The notes under the pieces were generated by a model, which did not search any database, had not been told where the DNA came from, and was given only the letters and a program-made list of their open reading frames with translations. This document shows positions 1 to 8,048 of a DNA stretch of 16,890 nucleotides, piece after piece. The stretch's first letter is position 1; each line of letters opens with the position of its first letter. The stretch comes from Spirochaetaceae bacterium UBA1306. Its GTDB lineage: Bacteria > Spirochaetota > Spirochaetia > Treponematales > Rectinemataceae. Both the position numbers and the translations under genes were made by a program. The stretch covers positions 1 to 16,890 of the forward strand of contig DBTW01000024.1 in the NCBI GenBank assembly GCA_002307245.1, given 5' to 3'.

Positions 1-123
1 GAGGCCATCGCCTGGGCCAAGCAATACCGGATCGACACCACCACGGAGCGCCTCGCCCGCCTTTACAAGGTGGTAGGCGCCGAGCGCGCCAGGCGACTCA
101 AGCTCCGCAGCGGGATACGGTAA
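1..123 (+). CDS. C-terminal fragment, possible glycosyltransferase (5' end outside window)
   Basis: The first reading frame is open from base 1 and ends at TAA (121-123), giving the last 40 residues of a protein whose start lies upstream. The fragment is amphipathic and rich in Arg, Ala and Leu, with a W-x4-Y and an ERLARLY segment. This looks like the C-terminal helix of GT4 glycosyltransferases, whose tails often end in a similar LY motif, and the neighbourhood is full of such enzymes. No catalytic motif is inside the window, so the family call is only a guess. It converges on the minus-strand Wzi-like gene with 3 bases between the stop codons, leaving no room for a classical terminator. 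Confidence 0.55.
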   Translation, partial: EAIAWAKQYRIDTTTERLARLYKVVGAERARRLKLRSGIR

Positions 124-126
124 GAG

Positions 127-1806
127 TCAGAATATCTCCCTCTGCACAGACAGAGTCGTCTCTAGGCCTTGGGCCGTACGGCCCTTCACGTGATCTTCGT
201 TGAGCCGTAGCTTCAGCGCGGCCGAGGCGCCGAAGGTCCAGCGGCCGCTCGTCAAGGCACCTTTCAGCGTCAGAGACTGCTCGAGTATGGCCGTCCCGCT
301 CGGCGCGCTGATCTCGGAGTTTTCCTTATCCAGCTGCCAATCCTCGTAATACCAGTCGCCGTCCCACTTCAGGCCCGAGTCGAGGTCGAGATTGTTCTCG
401 CCCAGGGCGGCGAAGCGGTATTCCAGGCCATAGGCCCAGGCCCCGGGCGAGGTGTAGGAAGCCTCGAGCTTGCCTACGGCCGCGTCGCGGCCGTAGGGCG
501 ATCCGACCCAGGCGAGGAGGTCGCCCTTGTTCACGTAGCCGTCGGGGGCGACAAGCTCGCGCCTGAGCGACAGGAAGGACCACTCGCGCCCGTAGAGGGT
601 GCCGAACCAGGGCGCCGCGTAATAGCCCTCGAGCTTGAGGCCGAAGAAGCCCTCGCGCATCGGGGCCGACCATTCGAGCCCGCCCAGGAAGGCATAGGCG
701 TCGGGCTGGAGGGACCCGGCCTCGCTGGGAAAGGGAGTCTTGATCTGGTTGACGGCGCACTGCCCGTAGACCCTCGTCCCGCGGAAAGGAGTCCAGCCCA
801 GGTCGAGGCCCAGCAAGGAGCCCACGGAATCGTCGCCGTCGCCGTAGTTCTTCCAGGAGGACAGGGCGTGGAAGCTGACCAGGGGATTCAGGAAGCGCAG
901 CTCGAGGGGCTGGGCGACCATGACTCCCTCGGTGAAGCCGATAGTCAGGGAGCTGAAGGGCTTCATGTCGGCGCGGTGCAGGTAGATGTAACGCTGGATC
1001 GAGGAGGCCGTCGTGCCGTCATCGGTTTCGAGCGTAACCGCGAGGGGCTGGAGCTCGATGATCATGGAGCGCCAGGCGAAGGCGCCTGAGACGAAGGACA
1101 GGCGCGCGAAGTCCACCCGGTCGAGCGAACGCGACACGGTCGTGGCGCCGAGATCGGCGGCGCCCATGTCCACGCGGTCGCGGGCGATGATGAAGTTCCA
1201 GCCTTCCGCGCCCACGGAGAGGCCGGCGCGCCGCGGGATGCTCACGTCGAAGTAATTATAGTGGTCGGGGATGTTCGTCCAGTTGCGGTCGCCGTCCAGC
1301 GCGGAGCTGGGCAGGATCGAGGCCCAGTAGCCCTCGCGCAGCTCGAGGTCGGCGAAGCCGGTGGCGTAGTCGCCGAGGTCGAATGCGAGGGGGATCTTCA
1401 CCAGCGATGGCCGGTCGGCCGCCTCGCCCGAATAGGCGATCGACTCGTCGCTGCGGTAGCGCGCGTCGAAGCCGGCCGAGAGGCCGGCGCGGAGCCGCGG
1501 CGAAGCCGAGCTCCCGGCGGAGGGGCAGAGCGCCTCGAGCCGGTCGTACAGCTCGGTGGCGTTAGGCGACAGCGACTGCCTATCCACGGCGTCGAGCAGG
1601 GTCCGAAGCTCAGATCGAGGCATCGGGGCGACTATCGGCGCCGGGACCATCCCGGCGTCCCGGTAGACCAGGCCCAGGGCATCGAAGGCCCAGGATCCCG
1701 CGGCTATGGTGTCCCCGGCGCCCTGGGCCAAGGCTACGGCCGCGCCCAGGAAGAGCCAGGCGAGGGCAGACCAGAGTAAACGGAGCGCCCTATCAGAGCG
1801 TGACAT
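127..1806 (-). CDS. Wzi-like outer-membrane beta-barrel protein (capsule assembly type)
   Basis: A 559-residue exported protein. Residues 1-27 form a signal peptide: Arg-rich start, hydrophobic core LLWSALAWLFLGAAVALA, likely cut before Gln28. The mature part has the alternating polar/aromatic pattern of an outer-membrane beta-barrel and ends in phenylalanine, as many barrels do. The middle resembles the Wzi/capsule-assembly family: an FAWRSMIIEL strand, then a segment with an acidic/hydrophobic turn, RFLNPLVSFH and a GLDLGWTPF strand. Wzi of enterobacteria is a barrel that anchors capsule to the cell surface; a similar glycan-binding or export role here is inferred. The ATG lies inside the end of the preceding barrel gene (14-base overlap) and has no good Shine-Dalgarno, so translation is probably coupled. 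It is the last gene of the minus-strand block. The family match was made by eye. Confidence 0.7.
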   Translation of the reverse strand: MSRSDRALRLLWSALAWLFLGAAVALAQGAGDTIAAGSWAFDALGLVYRDAGMVPAPIVAPMPRSELRTLLDAVDRQSLSPNATELYDRLEALCPSAGSSASPRLRAGLSAGFDARYRSDESIAYSGEAADRPSLVKIPLAFDLGDYATGFADLELREGYWASILPSSALDGDRNWTNIPDHYNYFDVSIPRRAGLSVGAEGWNFIIARDRVDMGAADLGATTVSRSLDRVDFARLSFVSGAFAWRSMIIELQPLAVTLETDDGTTASSIQRYIYLHRADMKPFSSLTIGFTEGVMVAQPLELRFLNPLVSFHALSSWKNYGDGDDSVGSLLGLDLGWTPFRGTRVYGQCAVNQIKTPFPSEAGSLQPDAYAFLGGLEWSAPMREGFFGLKLEGYYAAPWFGTLYGREWSFLSLRRELVAPDGYVNKGDLLAWVGSPYGRDAAVGKLEASYTSPGAWAYGLEYRFAALGENNLDLDSGLKWDGDWYYEDWQLDKENSEISAPSGTAILEQSLTLKGALTSGRWTFGASAALKLRLNEDHVKGRTAQGLETTLSVQREIF

Positions 1807-3259
1807 GGTACTTGGCGCCCAGCACGAACTCGACTATGGGCGCGGATTCGTCCGAGGGCTTGAAGAGGCTGATGCCATTGACGCTGTCGACCGCGGCGGC
1901 AACGGAGTGTAGCTTCAGCCTGTTCCACACGTAGCCGAGCTTGAGCTCGGCGCCGATCTCGAAGGCGCCGGCGGGCATGCTGACCGAGCCGCAGGCTAGC
2001 AGCTTCTTCTCGAGCACGCTCTCGTCCAGGAGCTTGGTGCCCGAGCCGGCATCCTTCCAATGAGTGTACTCGTGCCAGGGATTGGCTGGCGACTTGGAGC
2101 CTGAGATGGTCCCCTCGAGGGAGGCCACGGCGTCGAGGGGCCCGAAGGCCTTCCGCCAGGTGCCCATGAGGGCGAGGTTGTTCTCGCCGTGGACGTAGCC
2201 TACGTAGTCGGCCTCGGGCTCGATGGCCATGGGGGTCCCGGAGACTTCGTAATCTACGTCGGGGTAGAAGGTATAGCCGTACATCTCGTTGCTCGTCGTG
2301 TTGCCGTAGGGCTCGAAGGTATACTTGGTCGCGCCGGCGTGGTACAGGCCGAAGGTCCCGTATTCGGTGTTCCGCCTCGCGCCCAGGTGCCAGGCTATCT
2401 TGTCGGGGTTCTGCGTGCCGTCGGGGTCGGTGAAGCGCTTGAGGTTGATGTCGTCGACCAGGATCTGGGCGACGGCGTACCAGTCGCCCTCGGTATAATC
2501 GACCATGAAGCCCGAAATCGAGTTGTCGTTGCGCTTGACCTTGGCCCAGGGGCCGTCCTCGTCGAAGCCGATATACTGCACGATCACGCTGGGGATGGGC
2601 AGGGCGAAGTAGTCGAGGTCGAAGATGGGGCCGCGTGTGTTTTCGCTCCCGGCCTCGATATCGACCTTGTTGGTATAGATGGCCACGTCCTGCATAGCCA
2701 CGCGGAAGGAGCCGAGCTTGAGGCCCCAGGATTTGATCGTGGCCGAACGGTCGGGGTAATTGTAGGTCGTCGTTTTGCTGGTCGCCGAATCATAGGAAGT
2801 ATAGGTTCCGGAGCTGTCGTAATTAAGGGCTACCCACTGGTCGTTGTAGAAGAAATTACCGCTCGTGAGGCCAAAGGACGCGCTCAGGGCCTTGTTCTTG
2901 CGCCCGGACACGAAGAGGGAATAGGGGGAGTCCACGATATCCTCGATGGCCAGCTTGCCCAGGCTAGCGGAAAGCCCCTCGCCTTTATACTTGATCCCGC
3001 CCTCGGGCACGTAGAGGGCCACGCCTCCAGTCCCGTAGACTCCGTCCATGAAGCCGCCGTAAGTCCCGTCCGTCCTGGCCTGCAGGGCGCCGAGGAATTC
3101 CAGGCCGCCCATCTTCGCGTCGAAGCCGCCCGAGAAATTCGCCCAGAGCGCGTTGTTCGTCTCGGTCGAGGCGCCGGCGAGGACCCCCAGGTCGATGTCG
3201 ACGGCGAAGGCCAGGGCGGCCATGAGGGCAAAGGCGAGGGCGAAGGCGATACGTTTCAT
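1793..3259 (-). CDS. Exported outer-membrane beta-barrel protein, unknown substrate
   Basis: A 488-residue protein. I chose the ATG at 3259 over the longer frame (3313) because AAGGAG lies 6 bases before it and the protein then begins with a textbook signal peptide (MKRIAFALAFALMAALAFA, cut near residue 19). The mature chain is a run of short amphipathic strands rich in Gly, Tyr, Trp, Asp and Asn with turns such as FSGGFDAKMGG, typical of outer-membrane barrels. The C-terminal third contains GENNL and an SGT-x-LL-x-E segment that recur in similar order in the Wzi-like protein downstream, so the two may be distant paralogs. Its position after WbaP and a secreted protein suggests work on the same surface glycan at the outer membrane. 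It could instead be a porin. The style recalls spirochaete outer-membrane proteins. Confidence 0.75.
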   Translation of the reverse strand: MKRIAFALAFALMAALAFAVDIDLGVLAGASTETNNALWANFSGGFDAKMGGLEFLGALQARTDGTYGGFMDGVYGTGGVALYVPEGGIKYKGEGLSASLGKLAIEDIVDSPYSLFVSGRKNKALSASFGLTSGNFFYNDQWVALNYDSSGTYTSYDSATSKTTTYNYPDRSATIKSWGLKLGSFRVAMQDVAIYTNKVDIEAGSENTRGPIFDLDYFALPIPSVIVQYIGFDEDGPWAKVKRNDNSISGFMVDYTEGDWYAVAQILVDDINLKRFTDPDGTQNPDKIAWHLGARRNTEYGTFGLYHAGATKYTFEPYGNTTSNEMYGYTFYPDVDYEVSGTPMAIEPEADYVGYVHGENNLALMGTWRKAFGPLDAVASLEGTISGSKSPANPWHEYTHWKDAGSGTKLLDESVLEKKLLACGSVSMPAGAFEIGAELKLGYVWNRLKLHSVAAAVDSVNGISLFKPSDESAPIVEFVLGAKYHVTL

Positions 3260-3265
3260 GAGATG

Positions 3266-3271
3266 CTCCTT
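3266..3271 (-). promoter_or_regulatory. Strong Shine-Dalgarno for the barrel protein gene
   Basis: AAGGAG on the minus strand, 6 bases before the ATG at 3259. It is the strongest ribosome binding site in the minus-strand block and decides the start, removing 18 non-signal-like residues of the longer frame. A strong site fits an abundant outer-membrane protein. Confidence 0.8.
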
Positions 3272-3292
3272 ACGCATGGACAAGGCGAGAAG

Positions 3293-3308
3293 GCCCCGCG
3301 GAGGGGGC
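3293..3308 (-). other. Small GC hairpin between secreted-protein and barrel genes
   Basis: On the minus strand GCCCC, a 6-base loop (CTCCGC) and GGGGC can pair as a 5-bp stem just after the stop codon at 3310. The following bases are not T-rich, so it does not qualify as an intrinsic terminator. It might be a processing or stability element separating the strongly translated barrel gene from its upstream operon, or chance in GC-rich DNA. Confidence 0.25.
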
Positions 3309-3309
3309 G

Positions 3310-4095
3310 TCAACGCTCGAGGCTAGAGACGAGCCAGCCCGAAATGGCCATAGCCCGCTTACGCACTGCCGAGGAGATGTTAACCTGCTTGGCGGCGGTA
3401 CCCGAGACCTTGCCGCCGGAGACCGAGTAGATCAAGAGACCTTCGCTGGCCTGCTCGACATAGAATATGCAGAACAGGCGATCCGCGGCAACGACCGGGA
3501 TGAAGAAGTAGTCGAGGGAGCGGGCGTTCGACATGGCGAAGACGATGCCCGGCGGGCTCGTGTCAAGCCGGACGCGATAATACGAGGTTCCGAAGTTCGC
3601 GTCCTTGAGCCTGATGTACTGTTCGGCGGAAGCGGGGAGGCTCGCCGCCGGCAGGTCGGGAAGCGGCGTCGCCTTGCGCAGGTCGGCTATCCGGGTCACT
3701 TCGTTGAATAGCACGGAGCCCTCGCCCTTGGACTTGGAGGAGTAGGTGACGCCTGAGAGTCCGCGGTAGCGCGTTATCGCGTTGAACAAGTCGAGCTTGC
3801 TCGCCGCCGCCTTGCCCGGAACGATGGTCAGGGTCTCGACCAGGAAGGAACTCTCCCGACCCTCGAGGGCCTTGGCGATGATCGCCGCAGCCTCGCCGGA
3901 AGGGAGGAAGCGGGGCGAGCTGTCGCCGGTCGCCGAATAGCCGTCCTGCGAGCGGGCCTGCGCGAGGGCCGCGGGGTCCAGCTTGGGGAACACCGCCGAA
4001 AGGGAGCGCTCGGCCCAGGCCGTTCCGGAGCCGGCGAGCGCGGCGAGGACTAGGGCGAGGGCCGCGACCGAAGGCCTAATACGCGCCCCTGCCAT
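3310..4095 (-). CDS. Secreted protein of unknown function (possibly DUF6675-like)
   Basis: A 261-residue protein with a clear signal peptide (residues 1-28, ending GSGTAWA before Glu29) and no further membrane helix, so probably periplasmic or outer-membrane associated. There is no lipobox cysteine. The mature part mixes helix and strand: a region around residues 66-128 on phospho-independent features (LVETLTIVPGK, then a TRYRGLSGVTYSSKSKG segment) and a strand-rich C-terminal half (YYRVRLDTS, YFFIPVV, FCIFYVE, LLIYSV). I think it resembles a conserved spirochaete hypothetical family recorded as DUF6675, but this is from memory. Its ATG lies within the end of wbaP (20-base overlap) without a good ribosome site, suggesting translational coupling. 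Location between WbaP and two barrel proteins suggests a part in glycan transfer to the outer membrane; its function is unknown. Confidence 0.7.
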   Translation of the reverse strand: MAGARIRPSVAALALVLAALAGSGTAWAERSLSAVFPKLDPAALAQARSQDGYSATGDSSPRFLPSGEAAAIIAKALEGRESSFLVETLTIVPGKAAASKLDLFNAITRYRGLSGVTYSSKSKGEGSVLFNEVTRIADLRKATPLPDLPAASLPASAEQYIRLKDANFGTSYYRVRLDTSPPGIVFAMSNARSLDYFFIPVVAADRLFCIFYVEQASEGLLIYSVSGGKVSGTAAKQVNISSAVRKRAMAISGWLVSSLER

Positions 4096-5521
4096 GGAAC
4101 ACGACGCCGATGGTCTTGCTCAGGATGAAGAGGTCGAGCCATACCGACCAGCTTTGGCTGTAATAGCAGTCCAGGGCCACGCGCTCCCCATAGCCGGTAT
4201 CGGATCGGCCCGACACCTGCCAGAGCCCGGTCATGCCGGGCGTCATGCGGGAGAAGCGCTCGTAGGCGTCGCCGTACTTGACGATCTCCGCCTCGACGAT
4301 GGGCCTCGGGCCCACGAGGCTCATCTCGCCCTTCAGCACGTTGATGATCTGGGGGAACTCGTCGAGGCTCGTCCTGCGGAGGAAGCGGCCGACCCTCGTG
4401 ACCCGGGGATCGTCCTTGAGCTTCCGCGTCTCTTCCCATTCGCGCCTCGCCTCGGGATGCTCGGACAGGTAGCGCTCGAGCTTTTGGTCGGCGTCCTTCA
4501 CCATCGAGCGGAACTTCCAGGCCTTGAAGGGCGCGCCCCCCTGCCCCAGGCGCCGGTGCCCGTAGAGCGCGGGGCCGCGCGAGTCGAGCTTTACGGCGAG
4601 GCCGATGAGGATGAGGAAGGGCAGGAGGACAAGGCCGCCGACCGCGGTAAGCAAGAGGTCCATCAGGCGCTTCTGCGCGAGGTTGAAGCGCGAGTTGAGG
4701 CGCTGGGTGGAGACGAGGCCCATCACGCCGCCCAGGTCCCGGACGGACATCCACATGCTCGTCATGCCGAAGAAGTCGGGTATGAGCATGGAGAAATGAT
4801 AGGGATAGACGTACTTGTCCACGATGCGCGCGAGCTTCGTCCGCTCCACGCCCGGCATGGCCACGATGGCCATGCGGATGCCCAGCCGGGTCGCGAGCTC
4901 GGGGCCGAGCGCCGTGCCGCTCAGGACGGGAACCCCTCGGTACTCGCCCTCCAAGGAGGGGTCGTCGTCCAGGAGCGCGACCGGGACGTAGCCCAGGCGC
5001 CGGTCGTTCAACAGGCGATCCACGACCATGCGCCCCGTCTTGCCGCCGCCGAACACGACGCTGGGCATGCCCCACCAACTCTTTCGGCAGATGACGGAGC
5101 GGAGGACGGTCCGACCCGACACGAAGAAGACCGCGCTGCAGAGCAGGCTCACCGCGAAGGCGTAGGAGATCGGGGTGAAGGCGTGGTGGCTCGTCACGTA
5201 AATGGAAAGGACGATGCCCGAGTGCGCGAGGAGGGAGCCGATGAAGAAGCGCCGGAGCTCCTCGGATGGGGCCATGCTCATCCCGGGATAGAGGTGCTCG
5301 ACGTAGAACACGACGATGAAGGCGGGCAGGAAGGGCCAGTAATCGACGAAGGACTTGAAGTTGATGAGGTGCTGGTCCACGAGGTTGACGAGGAAGAATC
5401 CCGACCCGAAAGACAGCATGGCGGCCGCCAAATCGCCCAGCATGAAGACTATTACGACAAGTGCGCCCGTCGTCTGGCCGAACCGCTTTCGATACCAGGC
5501 TAAGTATTGATCGAGACTCAT
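4076..5521 (-). CDS. wbaP: Undecaprenyl-phosphate sugar-1-phosphate transferase, WbaP type
   Basis: A 481-residue polyprenyl-phosphate hexose-1-phosphate transferase that moves a sugar-1-phosphate from a UDP-sugar (galactose in Salmonella WbaP) to undecaprenyl phosphate at the inner membrane, the first step of O-antigen or capsule building. It has the full three-part layout: four N-terminal membrane helices (about 18-140), a Rossmann-like CoA-binding-type domain with GGGKTG at 158-163, and the catalytic domain after the hydrophobic segment 284-311. Catalytic motifs are KFRSMV (336-341), the Asp-Glu pair D387-E388 in RRTSLDEFPQ, SLVGPRP (401-407), PGMTGLWQVSGRS and the C-terminal GAY. Length matches Salmonella WbaP (476). 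The ATG at 5521 was chosen because AGGGG lies 4 bases upstream and the protein then begins like its family; an earlier ATG adds 13 unlikely residues. The donor sugar cannot be told from sequence. Confidence 0.93.
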   Translation of the reverse strand: MSLDQYLAWYRKRFGQTTGALVVIVFMLGDLAAAMLSFGSGFFLVNLVDQHLINFKSFVDYWPFLPAFIVVFYVEHLYPGMSMAPSEELRRFFIGSLLAHSGIVLSIYVTSHHAFTPISYAFAVSLLCSAVFFVSGRTVLRSVICRKSWWGMPSVVFGGGKTGRMVVDRLLNDRRLGYVPVALLDDDPSLEGEYRGVPVLSGTALGPELATRLGIRMAIVAMPGVERTKLARIVDKYVYPYHFSMLIPDFFGMTSMWMSVRDLGGVMGLVSTQRLNSRFNLAQKRLMDLLLTAVGGLVLLPFLILIGLAVKLDSRGPALYGHRRLGQGGAPFKAWKFRSMVKDADQKLERYLSEHPEARREWEETRKLKDDPRVTRVGRFLRRTSLDEFPQIINVLKGEMSLVGPRPIVEAEIVKYGDAYERFSRMTPGMTGLWQVSGRSDTGYGERVALDCYYSQSWSVWLDLFILSKTIGVVFHGRGAY

Positions 5522-5525
5522 ATCA

Positions 5526-5530
5526 CCCCT
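5526..5530 (-). promoter_or_regulatory. Shine-Dalgarno of wbaP and possible promoter in the 66-base gap
   Basis: AGGGG on the minus strand, 4 bases before the ATG at 5521, supports that start. The gap 5522-5587 is the longest inside the minus-strand block. It also holds a weak promoter-like pair, TTGCTC (5560-5555) and CATATT (5536-5531) with an 18-base spacer, so wbaP and the export genes after it could have their own transcript. The promoter part is weak; I see no terminator here. Confidence 0.45.
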
Positions 5531-5587
5531 AATATGCACGCGCCGACCCTCGCGGAGCAAGCGGCGTTAGCGGGAATCCTCGGGAGT

Positions 5588-6520
5588 TCACCGATCCTTC
5601 ATGGCGCGATACTCGATCTCTTCAAGCAAAGTCCGGTTTACGGACAGGAGCTCGGCCAGGAAGGCCGTGATCATCGTCTGGAAGCCGATCCCCAGGAGTA
5701 TGGACGCGAGGATGAGGGACTGGACGTGGCCGCCCGCCCCGCCCGCGAGCAGGAAGACGAGGTAGCGCAGCCCGACGAGCACGCCGAGCCCGAAGACAAC
5801 CGAGCCAATGCTCATAAAGAATCGGAAAGGCCTGTAGACCGCGAAGATGCGGACCATCGTCAGGATCGATTTCTTGATGTAGCTGGGTATGCTTTTCACC
5901 AGCTTTGAAGGCCGCAGGTCCTCGTTCACGCGGATCGGGACGGAGAGGATCACCATGTTCTTGCGCCCGGCCTGGATGATCGTCTCCAGGGTATAGGTGT
6001 AGTCGTTGAACACGTGGAGGCGCATCGCCGCGTCGCGGCTCACGGCCCTGAAGCCCGAGGGCGCGTCCTCCACGTCGGTCTTGCTCACGATCCGCACGAC
6101 CGAGCTGCCGAGCTTCTGGAGCGCCTTCTTCACGGGCGAGAAGTGCTGGATCGTATGGATGGGCCGGGCTCCGATGACAATATCGGCCCGGCCTTCGAGG
6201 ATGGGAGCCGTAAGGGCGGGTATGTCGGCGGCGCAATACTGGTTATCCGCGTCCGTGTTCACGATGACATCGGCGCCCTTCTCGAGGCAGGCCCGGAGGC
6301 CGGCCATATAGCCCCGGGCGAGGCCCTGATTGCGCTTGAAGCTCACGACGTGGTCGACCCCGCTGCGCAGCGCCACCTCCACCGTGTCGTCGGTGCTGCC
6401 GTCGTTCACGATCAGCCACTCGACCTTGTCGAAGCCCGCTACCTCGCGAGGCAGCTCGGCCAGGGCGATCGCGAGGGTCCGGGACTCGTTGTAGCAAGGT
6501 ATCTGGATGATGAGCTTCAT
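5588..6520 (-). CDS. GT2 glycosyltransferase with C-terminal membrane pair (polyprenyl-phosphate sugar synthase type)
   Basis: A 310-residue membrane-anchored family 2 glycosyltransferase of the dolichol-phosphate mannose synthase/GtrB/ArnC kind. The N-terminal GT-A domain shows IQIPCYNES (5-13), VNDGSTDDT (38-46), the acidic metal-binding DADN (90-93) and PSGFRA (154-159). Two membrane helices follow (about 232-260 and 266-292) and a short charged tail with EEIEYRAMKDR. Family members put a sugar from a nucleotide donor onto undecaprenyl phosphate at the cytoplasmic face. The start at 6520 has GAGG 6 bases upstream; the longer frame merely runs back through the upstream gene. The ATG follows the stop of the GT39-like gene by one base, and that neighbour is the natural user of a polyprenyl-phosphate sugar, as ArnT is for ArnC. 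The sugar is unknown. Confidence 0.88.
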   Translation of the reverse strand: MKLIIQIPCYNESRTLAIALAELPREVAGFDKVEWLIVNDGSTDDTVEVALRSGVDHVVSFKRNQGLARGYMAGLRACLEKGADVIVNTDADNQYCAADIPALTAPILEGRADIVIGARPIHTIQHFSPVKKALQKLGSSVVRIVSKTDVEDAPSGFRAVSRDAAMRLHVFNDYTYTLETIIQAGRKNMVILSVPIRVNEDLRPSKLVKSIPSYIKKSILTMVRIFAVYRPFRFFMSIGSVVFGLGVLVGLRYLVFLLAGGAGGHVQSLILASILLGIGFQTMITAFLAELLSVNRTLLEEIEYRAMKDR

Positions 6521-6521
6521 T

Positions 6522-8048
6522 TCATTCCTCGCTTTCTGGGGAATCGCCCTGGTCGAGGGCGGGCAGCTCGGCCGCGCCGATCGACGCGACGCGGAAGGGC
6601 GAGCGTCGGGCCGCCAGGAAGGCCCCGCCCTCGCCCGGCCGCCCCGAGGACGAGAGGACATAGTAGGAACGGCCGTCCCGCGCGAAGGGCGAGAACTCAG
6701 GGGGCCGGCCGTCGCGATACGAGGGAAGGTCGATGAAGAACCATGAGCAGGTGTAGAGGGCGTTGGCGCCGGCGAGGCCGGCCCCCGCGACGATCGGGGT
6801 CCCGCCTTCGTAGGCTGCGTTGATCTCCCGGCGATAGCGCTCGTTGATCGCGAAAGTATGCCTGGCTGGATGGAGGGGATCGGCGGCGTAGGCCCTGATT
6901 CCCGAGGGCAGGCCCGGAAGCGAGAAAAGGACAAGGGAGGCCGCCGCCCCCAGGCCCAAGACGAGGAGGCAGAAGCCGCGGGAGCCCGCGACGACGCTGG
7001 CCCGGCCCTCGCCGAAAGCGCGTCGCCAGGCTCCATCGGCGGCGAAGGCGAGGACGATGAATACCGGCCCCAGGGCCGCGCTGAAATAGCGGTTGATAAA
7101 AGCCTCCGCCGGCGTGACCGGATTCAGGCCTTTCACGGCTATGGTGAGGAAGAAGAAAAAGGAGAGACTGCCGAGGATCAGGCCGCCCAGGCCCTTGTCC
7201 ATCCCACGCCGGAAGTAGAGGGCGGAAACGACGGCGAAGGCGGCGAAGGGCAGGCTCCAGTAGGCTTGGAGATACCGGGGCGAATAGCGCCGCAGGAGGT
7301 CCAGGACTGTAGGGACGGTGAAGGAATCCGAATGGAAATGATTTTGCATGATGATCTGGAGCTCGCCGAATTTGTATTTCGTGAATGCGGCATAGAGCGC
7401 GGTCTCGACGAGGAAGAGGGCGAGGAGCGCCGCGCCGATGGCGAAGGCATGACCCGCCCGCCGCTTATATAGAAGCGCGGCGAGCATCATGCCCGGCACG
7501 AAAAAGAGATTGGTGATCTTGGCCTCATAGGAGATGAAGAGCCAGAAGACAGTCCATGCGAGAGGGGCGAGATCGTCCTTGTCGCGCTTCAGGTACTCGA
7601 TGAAGCAGAGCATCGCGAGGAGCATATAGGTGATCGAGAATACCTCGGGCCTGACTTGGCTGCCCGCGCGTATCATGTACGGGAACAGGACCAGGGCGAG
7701 GGCGGCTAGGAAGCCCGTGATCCGGCCGCGGAGCCTCCTCCCTATGGCGTAGGCGAGGCCCGCCTGCAGCATGCAGTTGAGGATGGGCATGGCGTAATAG
7801 ACATTGGGCCCGCTGCCGAGCGCGAGCTGGGCCAAGGCGACCGGCAGGATGACGCCGTAGCGGGTCGTGCGGTGAGAGAGCTCGGGATAGGGCAGACCTC
7901 GGGCGATGGCCTTGGCCGACATCCAATAGTCGCGCTCGTCCACGCCCGTATGGATCATCATGATCGTGGAAAGCCTGAATACGAGCGCGAAGAGCATTAG
8001 GGCGCCGATGATGATGCGGTCGTCCCGATTCAAGTAGCCTTGCTTCAT
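6522..8048 (-). CDS. GT39/ArnT-like integral membrane glycosyltransferase
   Basis: A 508-residue polytopic protein with about ten or more hydrophobic helices through residue ~400 and a soluble C-terminal tail. After the first helix comes an acidic D37-E38 in GVDERDYW, matching the position of the catalytic Asp/Glu of GT-C enzymes (PMT, ArnT, GT39/GT83), which lies in the first periplasmic loop. Other family-like points are RTTRYGVILP and a QVRPE segment after a helix. Such enzymes take a sugar from a polyprenyl-phosphate carrier and attach it to lipid, glycan or protein on the outer face of the inner membrane. AGGGG lies upstream of the ATG at 8048, which overlaps the previous stop as ATGA. 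The GT2 gene follows by one base, supporting a donor-maker/transferase pair. The acceptor is unknown and could be the growing polysaccharide or a protein. Confidence 0.82.
   Translation of the reverse strand: MKQGYLNRDDRIIIGALMLFALVFRLSTIMMIHTGVDERDYWMSAKAIARGLPYPELSHRTTRYGVILPVALAQLALGSGPNVYYAMPILNCMLQAGLAYAIGRRLRGRITGFLAALALVLFPYMIRAGSQVRPEVFSITYMLLAMLCFIEYLKRDKDDLAPLAWTVFWLFISYEAKITNLFFVPGMMLAALLYKRRAGHAFAIGAALLALFLVETALYAAFTKYKFGELQIIMQNHFHSDSFTVPTVLDLLRRYSPRYLQAYWSLPFAAFAVVSALYFRRGMDKGLGGLILGSLSFFFFLTIAVKGLNPVTPAEAFINRYFSAALGPVFIVLAFAADGAWRRAFGEGRASVVAGSRGFCLLVLGLGAAASLVLFSLPGLPSGIRAYAADPLHPARHTFAINERYRREINAAYEGGTPIVAGAGLAGANALYTCSWFFIDLPSYRDGRPPEFSPFARDGRSYYVLSSSGRPGEGGAFLAARRSPFRVASIGAAELPALDQGDSPESEE

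Noticed and set aside
124..126. Intrinsic terminator between the convergent genes at the left end.
   Set aside because: Only 3 bases separate the stops and no stem plus T-run is visible on either strand.
2189..3430. A 413-codon + strand open frame opposite the barrel gene.
   Set aside because: Val/Gly/Asp-rich shadow translation without motifs; the opposite strand encodes a signal-peptide barrel with a strong ribosome site.
3983..5503. A 506-codon + strand open frame opposite wbaP and the secreted protein gene.
   Set aside because: It is the antisense shadow of wbaP, which has complete family motifs. Its translation is a Glu/His/Gly/Ala-rich low-complexity mix with no domain, as expected in GC-rich DNA with few stops.
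6521..7036. A longer start for the GT2 gene giving 482 residues.
   Set aside because: The added part runs antisense-like through the GT39-like gene in another frame; the ATG at 6520 has a ribosome site and starts exactly at the GT2 domain.
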